Shown: piece by piece, positions 1 to 8,062 of the stretch
Position numbering within the stretch: the first letter of the stretch is position 1
How the letters are laid out: each line of letters starts with the position of its first letter
Assembly (NCBI GenBank): GCA_001298575.1
Contig: LJCV01000255.1
Span: forward strand, 1 to 64,000
Reading direction: 5' to 3'
Origin: Actinobacteria bacterium OK074
GTDB lineage: Bacteria > Actinomycetota > Actinomycetes > Streptomycetales > Streptomycetaceae
DNA length: 64,000 nucleotides
Made by a program: the position numbers and the translations under genes
The notes under the pieces: model-generated
Database searches by the model: none
What the model was told of the DNA's origin: nothing
Seen by the model: only the letters and a program-made list of their open reading frames with translations

Positions 1-40
1 CTCGCCCGCCCCCGCCGCCACTCGCCCGCCCCCCCGCCAC
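1..40. repeat. Two imperfect 20-bp C-rich direct repeats
   Basis: Positions 1-20 and 21-40 are two near-identical C/G-rich 20-mers, each beginning CTCGCCCGCC. The rest of 41-241 shows no gene or convincing promoter. It is the upstream region of the phosphatase gene. Confidence 0.4.
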
Positions 41-241
41 CCCCGGTTGACGCACGGACCACCACCGGCCCCCCTGCCGGGCCCCGCAGAGCCGAGTCAC
101 AGGTTCGCGGCCAGAACGTGGGCGTTACGTCGCCCCCCGGTTCCCCGCGAGTAACCCCCCGCACGTCCGCCCCCAGCAGTGTTCGGCACGACTGCCTCCG
201 GTGCGGAACCGGTGGCCCGTGACCCGAGGAGTACCCACCCG

Positions 242-832
242 ATGAACCGTCTCACCGCACGCAGCGGCGCCGTAGCCGTCGTGGCCGGGCTCGCCCTGTC
301 GCTCGCCGCCGCCCTGCCCGCGCAGGCCGCCGACGTCACCGAGGCGCAGTGGCTGTCCGACGTCGCCGCCGTCACCGGACCCGCGCAGACGTACATCGAC
401 TCCCGTGCCGCCGCCAACACCTCGGGCGCCAAGCTGGCGATCGTGCTGGACATCGACAACACCTCGCTGGAGTCCTACTTCGAGGGCACCAGCACCAGCA
501 CCCCCGCCACCCCGCCGGTGCTCGCGCTGGCCCAGGACGCGCACGCCAAGGGCGTCAGCGTCTTCTTCGTCAGCGCCCGCAGCAACCTGTTCAACTCGGT
601 GACCAAGTCCAACCTGACGTCGGTCGGTTACACGGTCGACGGCCTCTACGCGCGGACGGTCGCGCAGCTGCTGACCCAGTCCATCCAGACCTTCAAGACC
701 GCGTCGCGCGCGACCATCGAGGCGAACGGCTACGACATCATCGCCAACATCGGCAACAACACCACGGACCTGGACGGCGGTTACGCCGACACCACCTACA
801 AGCTCCCTGACTACGACGGCCTGTTGGACTGA
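242..832 (+). CDS. Secreted HAD-superfamily acid phosphatase
   Basis: 196-residue exported phosphatase of the HAD acid phosphatase family, which removes phosphate from small phosphoesters outside the cell. Residues 1-30 form a Sec-type signal peptide (Arg-containing start, Ala/Leu/Val core, AQA cleavage motif). HAD motif I is LDIDNTS with the nucleophile Asp70 and general acid Asp72. Motif II is the Ser in FFVSARS. The C-terminal metal-binding region reads IGNNTTDLDGGYADTTYKLP; relatives as I remember them carry GDxxxDL here, so the first acidic ligand appears to be Asn. The start was placed at ATG 242 because the signal peptide begins there; an in-frame ATG at 179 would add 21 residues. It stands alone; the next gene converges on it. 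Confidence 0.8.
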   Translation: MNRLTARSGAVAVVAGLALSLAAALPAQAADVTEAQWLSDVAAVTGPAQTYIDSRAAANTSGAKLAIVLDIDNTSLESYFEGTSTSTPATPPVLALAQDAHAKGVSVFFVSARSNLFNSVTKSNLTSVGYTVDGLYARTVAQLLTQSIQTFKTASRATIEANGYDIIANIGNNTTDLDGGYADTTYKLPDYDGLLD

Positions 833-914
833 CGGCCCTCACCACGACGGTCCCGCCGCACCCGGCCCCGCCCTAGCGAGGGAACTCCCTCGTTCGGGCG
901 GCGCACCTGCCTCC

Positions 915-2930
915 TCACACCCCCATCAGCATCGGCAACGCCCCCACGTGCGCCTCCGGTACGTCGAACGCCTCCGTCAACGTCCGCAGCAGCGGCGCCA
1001 GGCGGTCGGTGAGCAGGCCCAACGCCTCGGGGAGCAACCGGACCTGAGCCACCGTCAGGGCGCCCTCCGCCACGAGCAGTCCGCTCCTCGGCAGTACCTG
1101 CCGCAGCAGGAACAGTGCCGCCAAGTCCTCCAGCACCGCCCGCGTCCGCGCGTCCTCGGCCTCCGCGCACACCGCCGCGAACGCGTCCGCCGCCTGCCCC
1201 GTCGCGTACGCCTCGACCAACTCCAGTGCGGCGCCCGAGGCGTTGTTCCACCGAGCGAACGCGTCCCGCGAACCGCCGCCCGCGCTCCCGTCCCGCCGGG
1301 AACCCCCGCCCCGCAGATCCCGTCGCGCCGCCACGTGCCAATGCCGCTCCACCGTCGTCAACAGCCCCCGTAGGAACGGCAGTTCCGTCACCTCCTCCGC
1401 CCCTGTCGCCGCCGGGACCGCCGTCGCCAGCTCGTGCCCGAAGATCATCTCGGCACCCGCCTTGGACCAGATCGCCAGGTTGTCGCCCTCCGCGGTGATC
1501 GCGCCGTCCGCGTTCGCGGCGAACTCGGCGAGGCCGTTGACCGGGAACAGCGCCCGCGCGCCGCAGCGTTCGCGTGCCTCGGTGACGATCTCCCGGGCCT
1601 GCCAGGTGATCCAGCCCTTCGCCACCGCCACCAGGCGCTCCACCGCCTCCCGTTCACCCGCCCCGGACTCCCCGGACCCCCCGGACTCCGTGAAACGTTT
1701 CGTCACCGCCCGGTGCAGGAACGTCATCGCGTACGCCGACGCCACCCGCTCCACCAGTCGCGCGTGATGCGTGCGGTACGCGGCGATCGGCACCCGCCCG
1801 CCCGTCGGCCCCGTCACCTGCCGTACGTACGCGTACCGTGCCGCGATCGTCAGCGCCGCCCGGCAGCCGCCGAGCGTGCTCGCGCTCATGCACAGCTTGC
1901 CGACGGTCACCCGGCCGATCGCATGGAGGAAGCGTTTCCGCGCACTGCCCACCGAACTCGACAGACTCCCGTCCGGGAGCAGTTGCCCGTGCGCGCCCTG
2001 GATCAGCGCCGTACGCGGCAGCCGTACCCGGTCGAACGTCGTCACACAGTGGTCCACCGGGCTGCCGATGCGTTCCGGCAGCGGCGTCACCGTCACCCCC
2101 GGCAGCGGGCCGTCCGCGTCCGTGAGTGGTGTCAGGAACAGGAAGGCGCCCAGGTCGCGGTCGTCCACGAGGAGCCGCGCCGCCACCACCGCCGTCTTGG
2201 GGCCGCCCGTCGCGCTCGTGTTCGGCATGTACTTCTGCGCGCCCTCGTGCGGGGTGTGCAGGACGAACTCGTCGCGTTCGCGCTCGTACCGGGCCGTCGT
2301 CTCCAGCGCGGGCGCGTCGTTTCCGTGGCCGCGTTCGGTGCACAGGAACGTTCCTGTACGGGCCATGGACGTGAACGCGCCCAACTCCCGGGGCGGCGAC
2401 ACCTCGTCGTCCACCACGCTGCCGAGGAACAGGTTGTAGTGGATGCCCGCCACGGTCGCGGTCGCCCCGTCCGCCAGCGACGTCCACTCGTGCAGCGCGG
2501 CCAGCGAGCGCGGGTCGCGGGCCAACTCCTCGGCGGGAAGCGGCAGTTCGGCGTTGAGCAACTTCAGCCGGTCGTACGCCAGTTGCCACCGCTCCGCCGC
2601 CGTCGCGTCCGGGCGGTGGCGGAACAGGTCGGCGCTGACGGCTTTGCGCCAGTGACCGTGCACGCGCCGCCCCTCGCCCTCGGGGCCGTCCCTGAACAGG
2701 ACTTCGGTGAGGCGCTCGGTGAGATGTCCGGGGGCGTGCTCGGCGGGGTGCTCGGTGAGCGGTGTCCGGGTGGGCGGAACGGGGGAGGTCGGGTCCCCGC
2801 CCGTTCCGGTGGGGGCGACCGTGACAGGTGTTGCGTTCTTGATCAGCACACCGGGATCATTGATCGTGGGCCCGCCGAGGAAACGGTGATCTTCGTTGCC
2901 TTTGCGTAAAACAACGGTTGCTGTCCGCAA
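915..2930 (-). CDS. Acyl-CoA dehydrogenase/acyl-CoA oxidase family protein
   Basis: FAD-dependent enzyme of the acyl-CoA dehydrogenase/oxidase superfamily, about 640-670 residues, longer than the usual 380 and closer to acyl-CoA oxidases. Support: YNLFLGSVVDDE near the N-terminus, GHGNDAPALETTA followed by KYMPNTSATGGPKTA (the flavin and substrate region, as in the TKxWIxNG/GHGSN stretch of oxidases), a helical middle starting FLHAIGRVTVGKLCMS, and CGARALFPVNGLAEF at the position of the C-terminal flavin loop. A Ser/Gly-rich insert (SGGSGESGAGE) interrupts the C-terminal helices. Start uncertain: the open frame begins with TTG at 2930 without a good Shine-Dalgarno; a GTG 27 codons downstream and later sites are possible. 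Substrate cannot be told. Confidence 0.75.
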   Translation of the reverse strand: MRTATVVLRKGNEDHRFLGGPTINDPGVLIKNATPVTVAPTGTGGDPTSPVPPTRTPLTEHPAEHAPGHLTERLTEVLFRDGPEGEGRRVHGHWRKAVSADLFRHRPDATAAERWQLAYDRLKLLNAELPLPAEELARDPRSLAALHEWTSLADGATATVAGIHYNLFLGSVVDDEVSPPRELGAFTSMARTGTFLCTERGHGNDAPALETTARYERERDEFVLHTPHEGAQKYMPNTSATGGPKTAVVAARLLVDDRDLGAFLFLTPLTDADGPLPGVTVTPLPERIGSPVDHCVTTFDRVRLPRTALIQGAHGQLLPDGSLSSSVGSARKRFLHAIGRVTVGKLCMSASTLGGCRAALTIAARYAYVRQVTGPTGGRVPIAAYRTHHARLVERVASAYAMTFLHRAVTKRFTESGGSGESGAGEREAVERLVAVAKGWITWQAREIVTEARERCGARALFPVNGLAEFAANADGAITAEGDNLAIWSKAGAEMIFGHELATAVPAATGAEEVTELPFLRGLLTTVERHWHVAARRDLRGGGSRRDGSAGGGSRDAFARWNNASGAALELVEAYATGQAADAFAAVCAEAEDARTRAVLEDLAALFLLRQVLPRSGLLVAEGALTVAQVRLLPEALGLLTDRLAPLLRTLTEAFDVPEAHVGALPMLMGV

Positions 2931-3031
2931 CCGGCCGCGATCACCCGCCTCTCACCACCTACCGCCCACCGCCCAGCTCACCCCCGCGTAAGCCCGCGCG
3001 GCGCCCCCGTCCAAGCCACCCACCGCCCCAC

Positions 3032-4549
3032 TCACCCCACCGAATCCGTCAACATCCGCCACCCAGGCGCGTAGTTGCCGTGCAGCACCAGCGACGCCGC
3101 CCCCACCGCCCCCACCGTGTCCCCGATCACGCTCTGTTCGACGGCGATCGGGCGGATCACGCGCGCCACGGACGTGCGGTTGACCGCCGTGTCGATCTCC
3201 GCCAGCATGATCGGCTCGATGCCGTGCAGCGCCTCGCCGCCCAGCACGATCCGGCTCACGTCCAGCAGACTCGCCGCGCCCCGGGCCGCCTGGCCGACAC
3301 GGCGGGCCGCCCGGCGTACGACGTCGCCGGCGTCCGCGTCGCCCGAACGGGCCGCCCGGCGCAGGGACTTCCAGTCGCGGTGCAGCGCGTCCGGGGTGAG
3401 CACCAGACCCACGCGGTCGGCGGCTGCGTGGCCGTGCCGTCGTACGAGATCGTCGATGATCGCGGCGGGGCTGACGTACGGGCCCAGGCAGTCCGTGCCG
3501 CCGCACGGGCACACCAGGTCGCCCGGCTCGACCGGCGTGTGCGCGAACTCCCCGGCGTTGCCCGAATCGCCGTGCAGGACCGTGTTGTTGAGGACGATCC
3601 CGGCGCCGATGCCGGTGCCCAGGTACACGAAGAGGAAGCTGCCCGCGCGGGCCTCGCCGCCGATCCAGCGTTCGCCTATCGCGGCGGCGGTCGCGTCGTT
3701 GTCGAGGGCCACCGGCATGCCCGTGGCCTTGGCGAACATGTCGATCAGGGGGACCCGGCCCCAGCCGGGCAGGTTGGGCGGGGAGACGACGGCGCCCGTT
3801 GAGCCGTCGATCGGGCCAGGGGCGGCGATGCCCAGGCCGAGCAGCCGGGCCGGGTCCACCGCCGCGCGCTCCGCGAGCCGCAGCGCCGCGCGGGCGACCC
3901 GGTCGACGACGTCGGTGGGGTCGCTGGGCGTGGTCAGGCGGACCCGGCGGCCGGTGATGACCGAACCGGCGAGGTCCACCAGGACGATCACCGCGGCGTC
4001 CGGGTCGAGGTGCACGCCGAGCGCGTAGGCGCCGTCGGGGCGGGGCGAGAGCAGGGTGCGGCGCTTGCCGCCGTTGGAGGGGGCGTGGCCGGACTCCGTG
4101 ACCAGGCCGACGTCGAGCAGTTTGCGGACGACGTTGGAGACGGTCTGGTTGGTCAGCCCGGTGAGCACCGCCAGCTCGACCCGGCTGACCGGGCCCCGGG
4201 TGCGGATGGCGTCCAGCACGACGGCCTGGTTGTAGCCGCCGACCCGCGGCAGGTTCGTACCGCCGGGGGTCGTCGCCTGATGCGCGGCCGGCCGCGCGGC
4301 GTGCTGCGTTGCAGGCTGCGCATCAGGCCGCGTGCCATCGGCTGTCGTCACCTGCCGGTCACCTGAACCCTCACCCGAACTCTCACGTGAAGCCACGCCC
4401 GAACCCTCGTCCGATGCCGCAATCGAGCCCTCTCCTGAAGCCGCACCCGCGCCCCGCCCCCGTCCCGTCTCATCCCGGTCGCGTGTCCGAAACCGCGCCG
4501 CTCCCGCACCCGAAAAGCGTGGCCGCACCGCCCTGGTCTCGGCACCCAC
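3032..4549 (-). CDS. ROK-family transcriptional regulator of the mannoside locus
   Basis: Sugar-responsive repressor: an N-terminal winged-helix DNA-binding domain (VGGYNQAVVLDAIRTRGPVS ... LTGLTNQTVSNVVRKLLD) joined to a ROK kinase-like sugar-binding domain with LGLGIAAPGPIDGSTG, ALDNDATAAAIGE, YLGTGIGAGIVLN and the zinc motif CPCGGTDCLGPY. It is divergent from the ABC importer and alpha-mannosidase genes, the layout expected for their local repressor. The first roughly 90 residues are low-complexity Ser/Gly/Glu/Ala. GTG 4351 (VTTADG) or a later codon could be the real start, so 4549 is the longest version. Domain assignment is firm; the mannoside inducer is inferred from neighbours. Confidence 0.85.
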   Translation of the reverse strand: MGAETRAVRPRFSGAGAARFRTRDRDETGRGRGAGAASGEGSIAASDEGSGVASRESSGEGSGDRQVTTADGTRPDAQPATQHAARPAAHQATTPGGTNLPRVGGYNQAVVLDAIRTRGPVSRVELAVLTGLTNQTVSNVVRKLLDVGLVTESGHAPSNGGKRRTLLSPRPDGAYALGVHLDPDAAVIVLVDLAGSVITGRRVRLTTPSDPTDVVDRVARAALRLAERAAVDPARLLGLGIAAPGPIDGSTGAVVSPPNLPGWGRVPLIDMFAKATGMPVALDNDATAAAIGERWIGGEARAGSFLFVYLGTGIGAGIVLNNTVLHGDSGNAGEFAHTPVEPGDLVCPCGGTDCLGPYVSPAAIIDDLVRRHGHAAADRVGLVLTPDALHRDWKSLRRAARSGDADAGDVVRRAARRVGQAARGAASLLDVSRIVLGGEALHGIEPIMLAEIDTAVNRTSVARVIRPIAVEQSVIGDTVGAVGAASLVLHGNYAPGWRMLTDSVG

Positions 4550-4606
4550 GGTCGCCCGTCGCCGCGGCGGATGGCCGGAAGTTTACACCGCGGAACCCGT
4601 CAGAAA

Positions 4607-4637
4607 CATTGACTTAATCAATCCAATGGATTTAGGT
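4607..4637 (+). promoter_or_regulatory. Promoter with overlapping palindromic operators, ABC importer operon
   Basis: TTGACT (4608-4613) and TAGGTT (4632-4637), 18 bases apart, form a good -35/-10 pair. The -35 lies inside an imperfect palindrome ATTGACTTAATCAAT (4607-4621). The spacer holds a second palindrome AATCCAATGGATT (4619-4631) whose only mismatch is the centre. This AT-rich patch stands out from its surroundings and sits 75-105 bases before the importer start, between it and the ROK gene. Confidence 0.65.
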
Positions 4638-4711
4638 TCTGGCCACCAAACCGGGTCGAAGAAGACCACCGCGGCCCGCCCAGGCAGGTTTCGCGTTCCG
4701 GAGGAACCAGA

Positions 4712-6103
4712 GTGCAATCGAAACTGCGTTCGAGATTGATCGGGGTCGCGGCCGTCACCGCCGCCACCGCCCTGGCCGCCACAGGCTGTGGTTCGGGCTC
4801 CTCGGGGAGCTCCGCCAAGTCGATCAAGGTCGTCTACTGGCAGAACCTGGACAGCTCCAACAAGCTCCAGGCCAACTACCTCGCCTCGGTGGTGAAGCAG
4901 TTCACCAAGGCCAACCCGGGCACCAAGGTGACCCTCGTCCCGGTCACCGCCTCCGAGAACGACTACTACACCAAGATCCAGCTCATGATGCGGTCCCCGT
5001 CGACCGCCCCCGACCTGGTCTACGAGGACACCGCCCTCATCAACTCGGACATCGCCGGCGGCTACCTCAAGCCCCTCGACGCGTACACCGCCAAGTGGGC
5101 GGACTGGTCGCAGTACGCCACCGCCGCCAAGGGCGCGGTCACCGGAGCCTCCGACAACAAGGTCTACGGCGTCCCGGACAACACCGACACCCGCGGCATC
5201 TGGTACAACAAGCAGCTGCTGAAGAAGGCCGGGATCTCCGTGCCCTGGCAGCCCAAGACCTGGGCCGACGTCCTCGCCGCCGCCCGCAAGGTCAAGGCCA
5301 AGCTCTCCGGCGTCACCCCGCTGAACCTCTACACCGGCACCGCGGGCGGCGAAGCCTCCTCCATGCAGGGCTTCGAGATGCTCCTGTACGGCACCCCGGC
5401 CGGCGACAAGTCGCTGTACGACGCGAGCCAGAAGAAGTGGGTCGTCGGCAGCCAGGGCTTCAAGGACTCCCTGGACTTCGTCCACACCGTCTACAGCGAG
5501 AAGCTCGGCCCGTCCGTCTCCGACGCGCTGGGCGCCAACTTCGGTACGACGGTGGGCACCGAGCTGTTCCCCGAGGGCAAGCTCGCCATCGACATCGACG
5601 GCTCCTGGATGCCCAACAACTGGAACTCCTCGGCCGCCAAGCCCTGGAAGGAATGGCAGAGCGTCATCGGTACGGCCGCGATGCCGACGCAGAACGGGCA
5701 GGCCCCGGGCCGCACCAGCATGTCCGGCGGCTGGGCCTGGTCCGTCCCCGCGAAGGCCAAGAACGCCGACCTGGCCTGGAAGTTCCTCTCCACGTCCCTG
5801 GAGACCAAGGCCAACTCGGCGAAGTGGAACACCATCAACTCCACCATCGCCACCCGCAAGGACGTCGCCACCGACAAGGCGTACCTGGCCGCCGTGCCGA
5901 CCAACAAGTTCTTCACCGAACTGGTCGCCGACACCCACTACCGGCCCGGACTGCCCGCCTACAACCAGGTCTCGACCGCCATCCAGAAGGCCATGGAGTC
6001 GGTGACGACCGGTCAGGCATCCGTCGACAAGGCCGCTGCCACGTTCGACAACGATGTCTCCGCCGCCGTCGGCAGCGGCACGACCGTGAAGGGCACCTCG
6101 TGA
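4712..6103 (+). CDS. ABC sugar transporter substrate-binding lipoprotein
   Basis: 463-residue extracellular binding protein of the MalE-like (family 1) type, which would capture an oligosaccharide and hand it to the two permeases that follow. GTG start with GGAGG nine bases upstream. The signal peptide ends in AATGC, a lipobox-like site with Cys about residue 26, so the mature protein is a lipoprotein. The fold is visible in KVVYWQNLDSS, PDLVYEDTALINSDIAGGYL, YGVPDNTDTRGIWYNKQLL, ELFPEGKLAIDIDGSWMPNN and GGWAWSVPAKAKN. The stop overlaps the next start (GTGA). No ATPase gene is nearby; streptomycetes commonly use a shared MsiK-type ATPase for such importers (known of the group, not seen here). 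Confidence 0.9.
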   Translation: MQSKLRSRLIGVAAVTAATALAATGCGSGSSGSSAKSIKVVYWQNLDSSNKLQANYLASVVKQFTKANPGTKVTLVPVTASENDYYTKIQLMMRSPSTAPDLVYEDTALINSDIAGGYLKPLDAYTAKWADWSQYATAAKGAVTGASDNKVYGVPDNTDTRGIWYNKQLLKKAGISVPWQPKTWADVLAAARKVKAKLSGVTPLNLYTGTAGGEASSMQGFEMLLYGTPAGDKSLYDASQKKWVVGSQGFKDSLDFVHTVYSEKLGPSVSDALGANFGTTVGTELFPEGKLAIDIDGSWMPNNWNSSAAKPWKEWQSVIGTAAMPTQNGQAPGRTSMSGGWAWSVPAKAKNADLAWKFLSTSLETKANSAKWNTINSTIATRKDVATDKAYLAAVPTNKFFTELVADTHYRPGLPAYNQVSTAIQKAMESVTTGQASVDKAAATFDNDVSAAVGSGTTVKGTS

Positions 6104-7029
6104 CCGCCCTCACCACCACCCCCCGCGGGTCCGGCGCCCGGCGCCGGGCCCGCGGGGGGCCGCCCGCCGCCGTCCGCACCCTGCTGCGCGGCCTGCCCAC
6201 GCTGCCCGCGCTGGTGCTGCTCGCCGTCTTCCTCGCCGGGCCGATCGGGTACTGCGTCTACTACGCCTTCACCGACATGCAGTTGACCGGCGCCACCGGC
6301 ACCCACTTCACCGGCCTGGACAACTTCACCCGCGCCTTCAAGGACGCCGACTTCCGCAACGCCGTATGGCTCACCTTCGTGTTCGTCGTCGGCTCCGCCG
6401 TCATCGGCCAGAACACCCTCGGCCTCGCCCTCGCCGTCCTCATGGAGAAGGCGTCCAAGCCGGTCCGCTCCCTCACCAACGGTGTCGTCATCGCCGCCTG
6501 GGTGCTGCCCGAAGTCGTCGCCGGCTACCTGATGTACGCGTTCTTCTTCGACCAGGGCTCCCTCAACGAGATCCTCGGCGCCCTGCACCTGCCGCGGCAG
6601 AACTGGCTCTACACCATGCCGATCCTGGCGGTCTGCCTCGCCAACGTCTGGCGCGGTACCGCCTTTTCGATGATGGTGTTCTCCGCCGCCCTCAACGACG
6701 TGCCCCAAGAGCTCATCGAGGCCGCCGAGATGGACGGCGCCGGACCCTGGCAGCGGCTGTGGCGGGTCACCCTGCCGGTCATCAGGCGGTCCATCCTCAC
6801 CAACCTGATGCTCATCACGCTCCAGACCCTCTCGGTCTTCGGCCTGATCTACACCATGACCCGCGGCGGCCCCGGCAACAAGTCCGAGACCCTCCCGGTC
6901 TTCATGTACCAACAGGCGTTCCAGAACAGCCTCATCGGCTACGGCACCGCCATCGCCCTCGTGCTGCTGCTGGTCGGAGCGCTGTTCTCGTTCGTCTACA
7001 TCCGCCTGTTGAAGCTGGAGGACGACTGA
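6100..7029 (+). CDS. ABC sugar transporter permease (MalF type)
   Basis: 309-residue inner-membrane permease. Start GTG 6100-6102 overlaps the stop of the binding protein (GTGA), implying translational coupling. About six membrane segments can be traced, beginning LPALVLLAVFLAGPIGYCVY. The cytoplasmic EAA loop that docks the ATPase is EAAEMDGAGPWQRLWRVTLP. The C-terminus (VYIRLLKLEDD) runs into a TGATG junction with a mini-ORF. Typical length and features for this subunit, partner of the second permease at 7094. Confidence 0.9.
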   Translation: MTALTTTPRGSGARRRARGGPPAAVRTLLRGLPTLPALVLLAVFLAGPIGYCVYYAFTDMQLTGATGTHFTGLDNFTRAFKDADFRNAVWLTFVFVVGSAVIGQNTLGLALAVLMEKASKPVRSLTNGVVIAAWVLPEVVAGYLMYAFFFDQGSLNEILGALHLPRQNWLYTMPILAVCLANVWRGTAFSMMVFSAALNDVPQELIEAAEMDGAGPWQRLWRVTLPVIRRSILTNLMLITLQTLSVFGLIYTMTRGGPGNKSETLPVFMYQQAFQNSLIGYGTAIALVLLLVGALFSFVYIRLLKLEDD

Positions 7030-7094
7030 TGAACGTCAACTCCCTTGTTCTGGAGTCCCTTGCTCTGGAGTCCCTTGTTCTGGAGGCCGTCTGA
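7029..7094 (+). CDS. 21-codon mini-ORF bridging the two permease genes
   Basis: Starts at ATG 7029, inside the stop of the upstream permease (TGATG), and ends with TGA 7092-7094 overlapping the ATG of the next permease. It encodes MNVN followed by SLVLE, SLALE, SLVLE and AV. The body is a 15-bp unit repeated three times. The GGAGG in the last repeat (about 7081-7085) is correctly spaced as the ribosome site for the next permease. Either a coupling peptide or a spacer kept in frame by chance; no function is known to me. Confidence 0.45.
   Translation: MNVNSLVLESLALESLVLEAV
7041..7085 (+). repeat. Three tandem 15-bp repeats
   Basis: Three copies of TCCCTTGTTCTGGAG (7041-7055, 7056-7070, 7071-7085; the middle one has GCT for GTT). 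Each copy carries a GGAG, so the array multiplies Shine-Dalgarno-like cores just before the second permease gene. Confidence 0.85.
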
Positions 7095-7990
7095 TGGCCG
7101 TCGCCGCCTCGCCGCCCGCCACGTCCGCCCCGGTCACCGCGCCCGCGGTACCGAGTCAACCGCCGCGCCGCCGCGCCCGGTTCGGCCGCGGCGCCGTCAA
7201 CGCCGTACTGCTGGCCGTGTCCGTGCTCTACGTGCTGCCCCTGCTGTGGATGGTGCTGGCCTCGGTCAGCAACACCAACTCCTTCCGCCTCAAGTGGCCC
7301 TCGTCGCTGACCTTCGGGAACTTCGACGACATCCTCAACATGGACACCACGTTCCGCCCGATGCTCAACTCCCTGCTGCTGTGCGGCTTCGCGACGGCGA
7401 TCACGGTCGTCGTGGCGATCCTGGCGGCCTACCCGCTGTCCCGCTACCGCTCCCGGGTGCGGCGGCCCTTCCTCTACACGATCCTGTTCTCCACCGGGCT
7501 GCCCATCACCGCCGTGATGATCCCCGTCTACAGCATGTTCGTGCAGGTCAACCTGATCGACTCGATGCCCGGTACGACGCTGTTCCTGGCCGCGTCCGCG
7601 CTGCCGTTCGGGATCTGGCTGATGAAGAGCTTCATGGACGGCGTGCCGATGGTCCTGGAGGAGGCCGCGCGGATCGACGGCGCGAACACCATGACCGTGC
7701 TGTGGCGGGTCGTGCTCCCGCTGATGCGGCCGGGCGTCGTGGTGGTCACCATCTTCACGTTCATCGGCATGTGGGGGAACTTCTTCGTCCCCTTCATTCT
7801 GCTGCTGTCGCCGGAGAAACTCCCCGCGTCCGTCAGCGTGTTCACCTTCCTCAGCGCCCACGACCAGACCCAGTACGGGCAGTTGTCCGCGTTCTCGCTC
7901 GTGTACTCCCTGCCCGTCGTGATGCTCTACCTCGTGCTGTCCCGGAAGCTCGGCGGCGGCTTCGCGCTCGGCGGCGCGCTCAAGGGTTGA
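7094..7990 (+). CDS. ABC sugar transporter permease (MalG type)
   Basis: 298-residue second membrane subunit of the importer. ATG 7094 overlaps the stop of the mini-ORF, with GGAGG eight bases upstream. Six membrane segments are recognisable from AVLLAVSVLYVLPLLWMVLA to LPVVMLYLVLSRKLGGGF. The EAA loop is EEAARIDGANTMTVLWRVVL, ending near the typical MalG C-terminus GGALKG. It pairs with the permease at 6100 to form the channel. The binding protein, both permeases and the alpha-mannosidase read as one operon. Confidence 0.9.
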   Translation: MAVAASPPATSAPVTAPAVPSQPPRRRARFGRGAVNAVLLAVSVLYVLPLLWMVLASVSNTNSFRLKWPSSLTFGNFDDILNMDTTFRPMLNSLLLCGFATAITVVVAILAAYPLSRYRSRVRRPFLYTILFSTGLPITAVMIPVYSMFVQVNLIDSMPGTTLFLAASALPFGIWLMKSFMDGVPMVLEEAARIDGANTMTVLWRVVLPLMRPGVVVVTIFTFIGMWGNFFVPFILLLSPEKLPASVSVFTFLSAHDQTQYGQLSAFSLVYSLPVVMLYLVLSRKLGGGFALGGALKG

Positions 7991-8062
7991 GAACCACACA
8001 ACTCCGGTTCCCTGCAACCCCGTTGAGACCCCACGATCCCCACGATCACGGAGAAGAGATCC

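Noticed and set aside
47..70. TTGACG as a -35 for the phosphatase gene
   Set aside because: No -10-like sequence follows at 16-19 bases; the region is C-rich.
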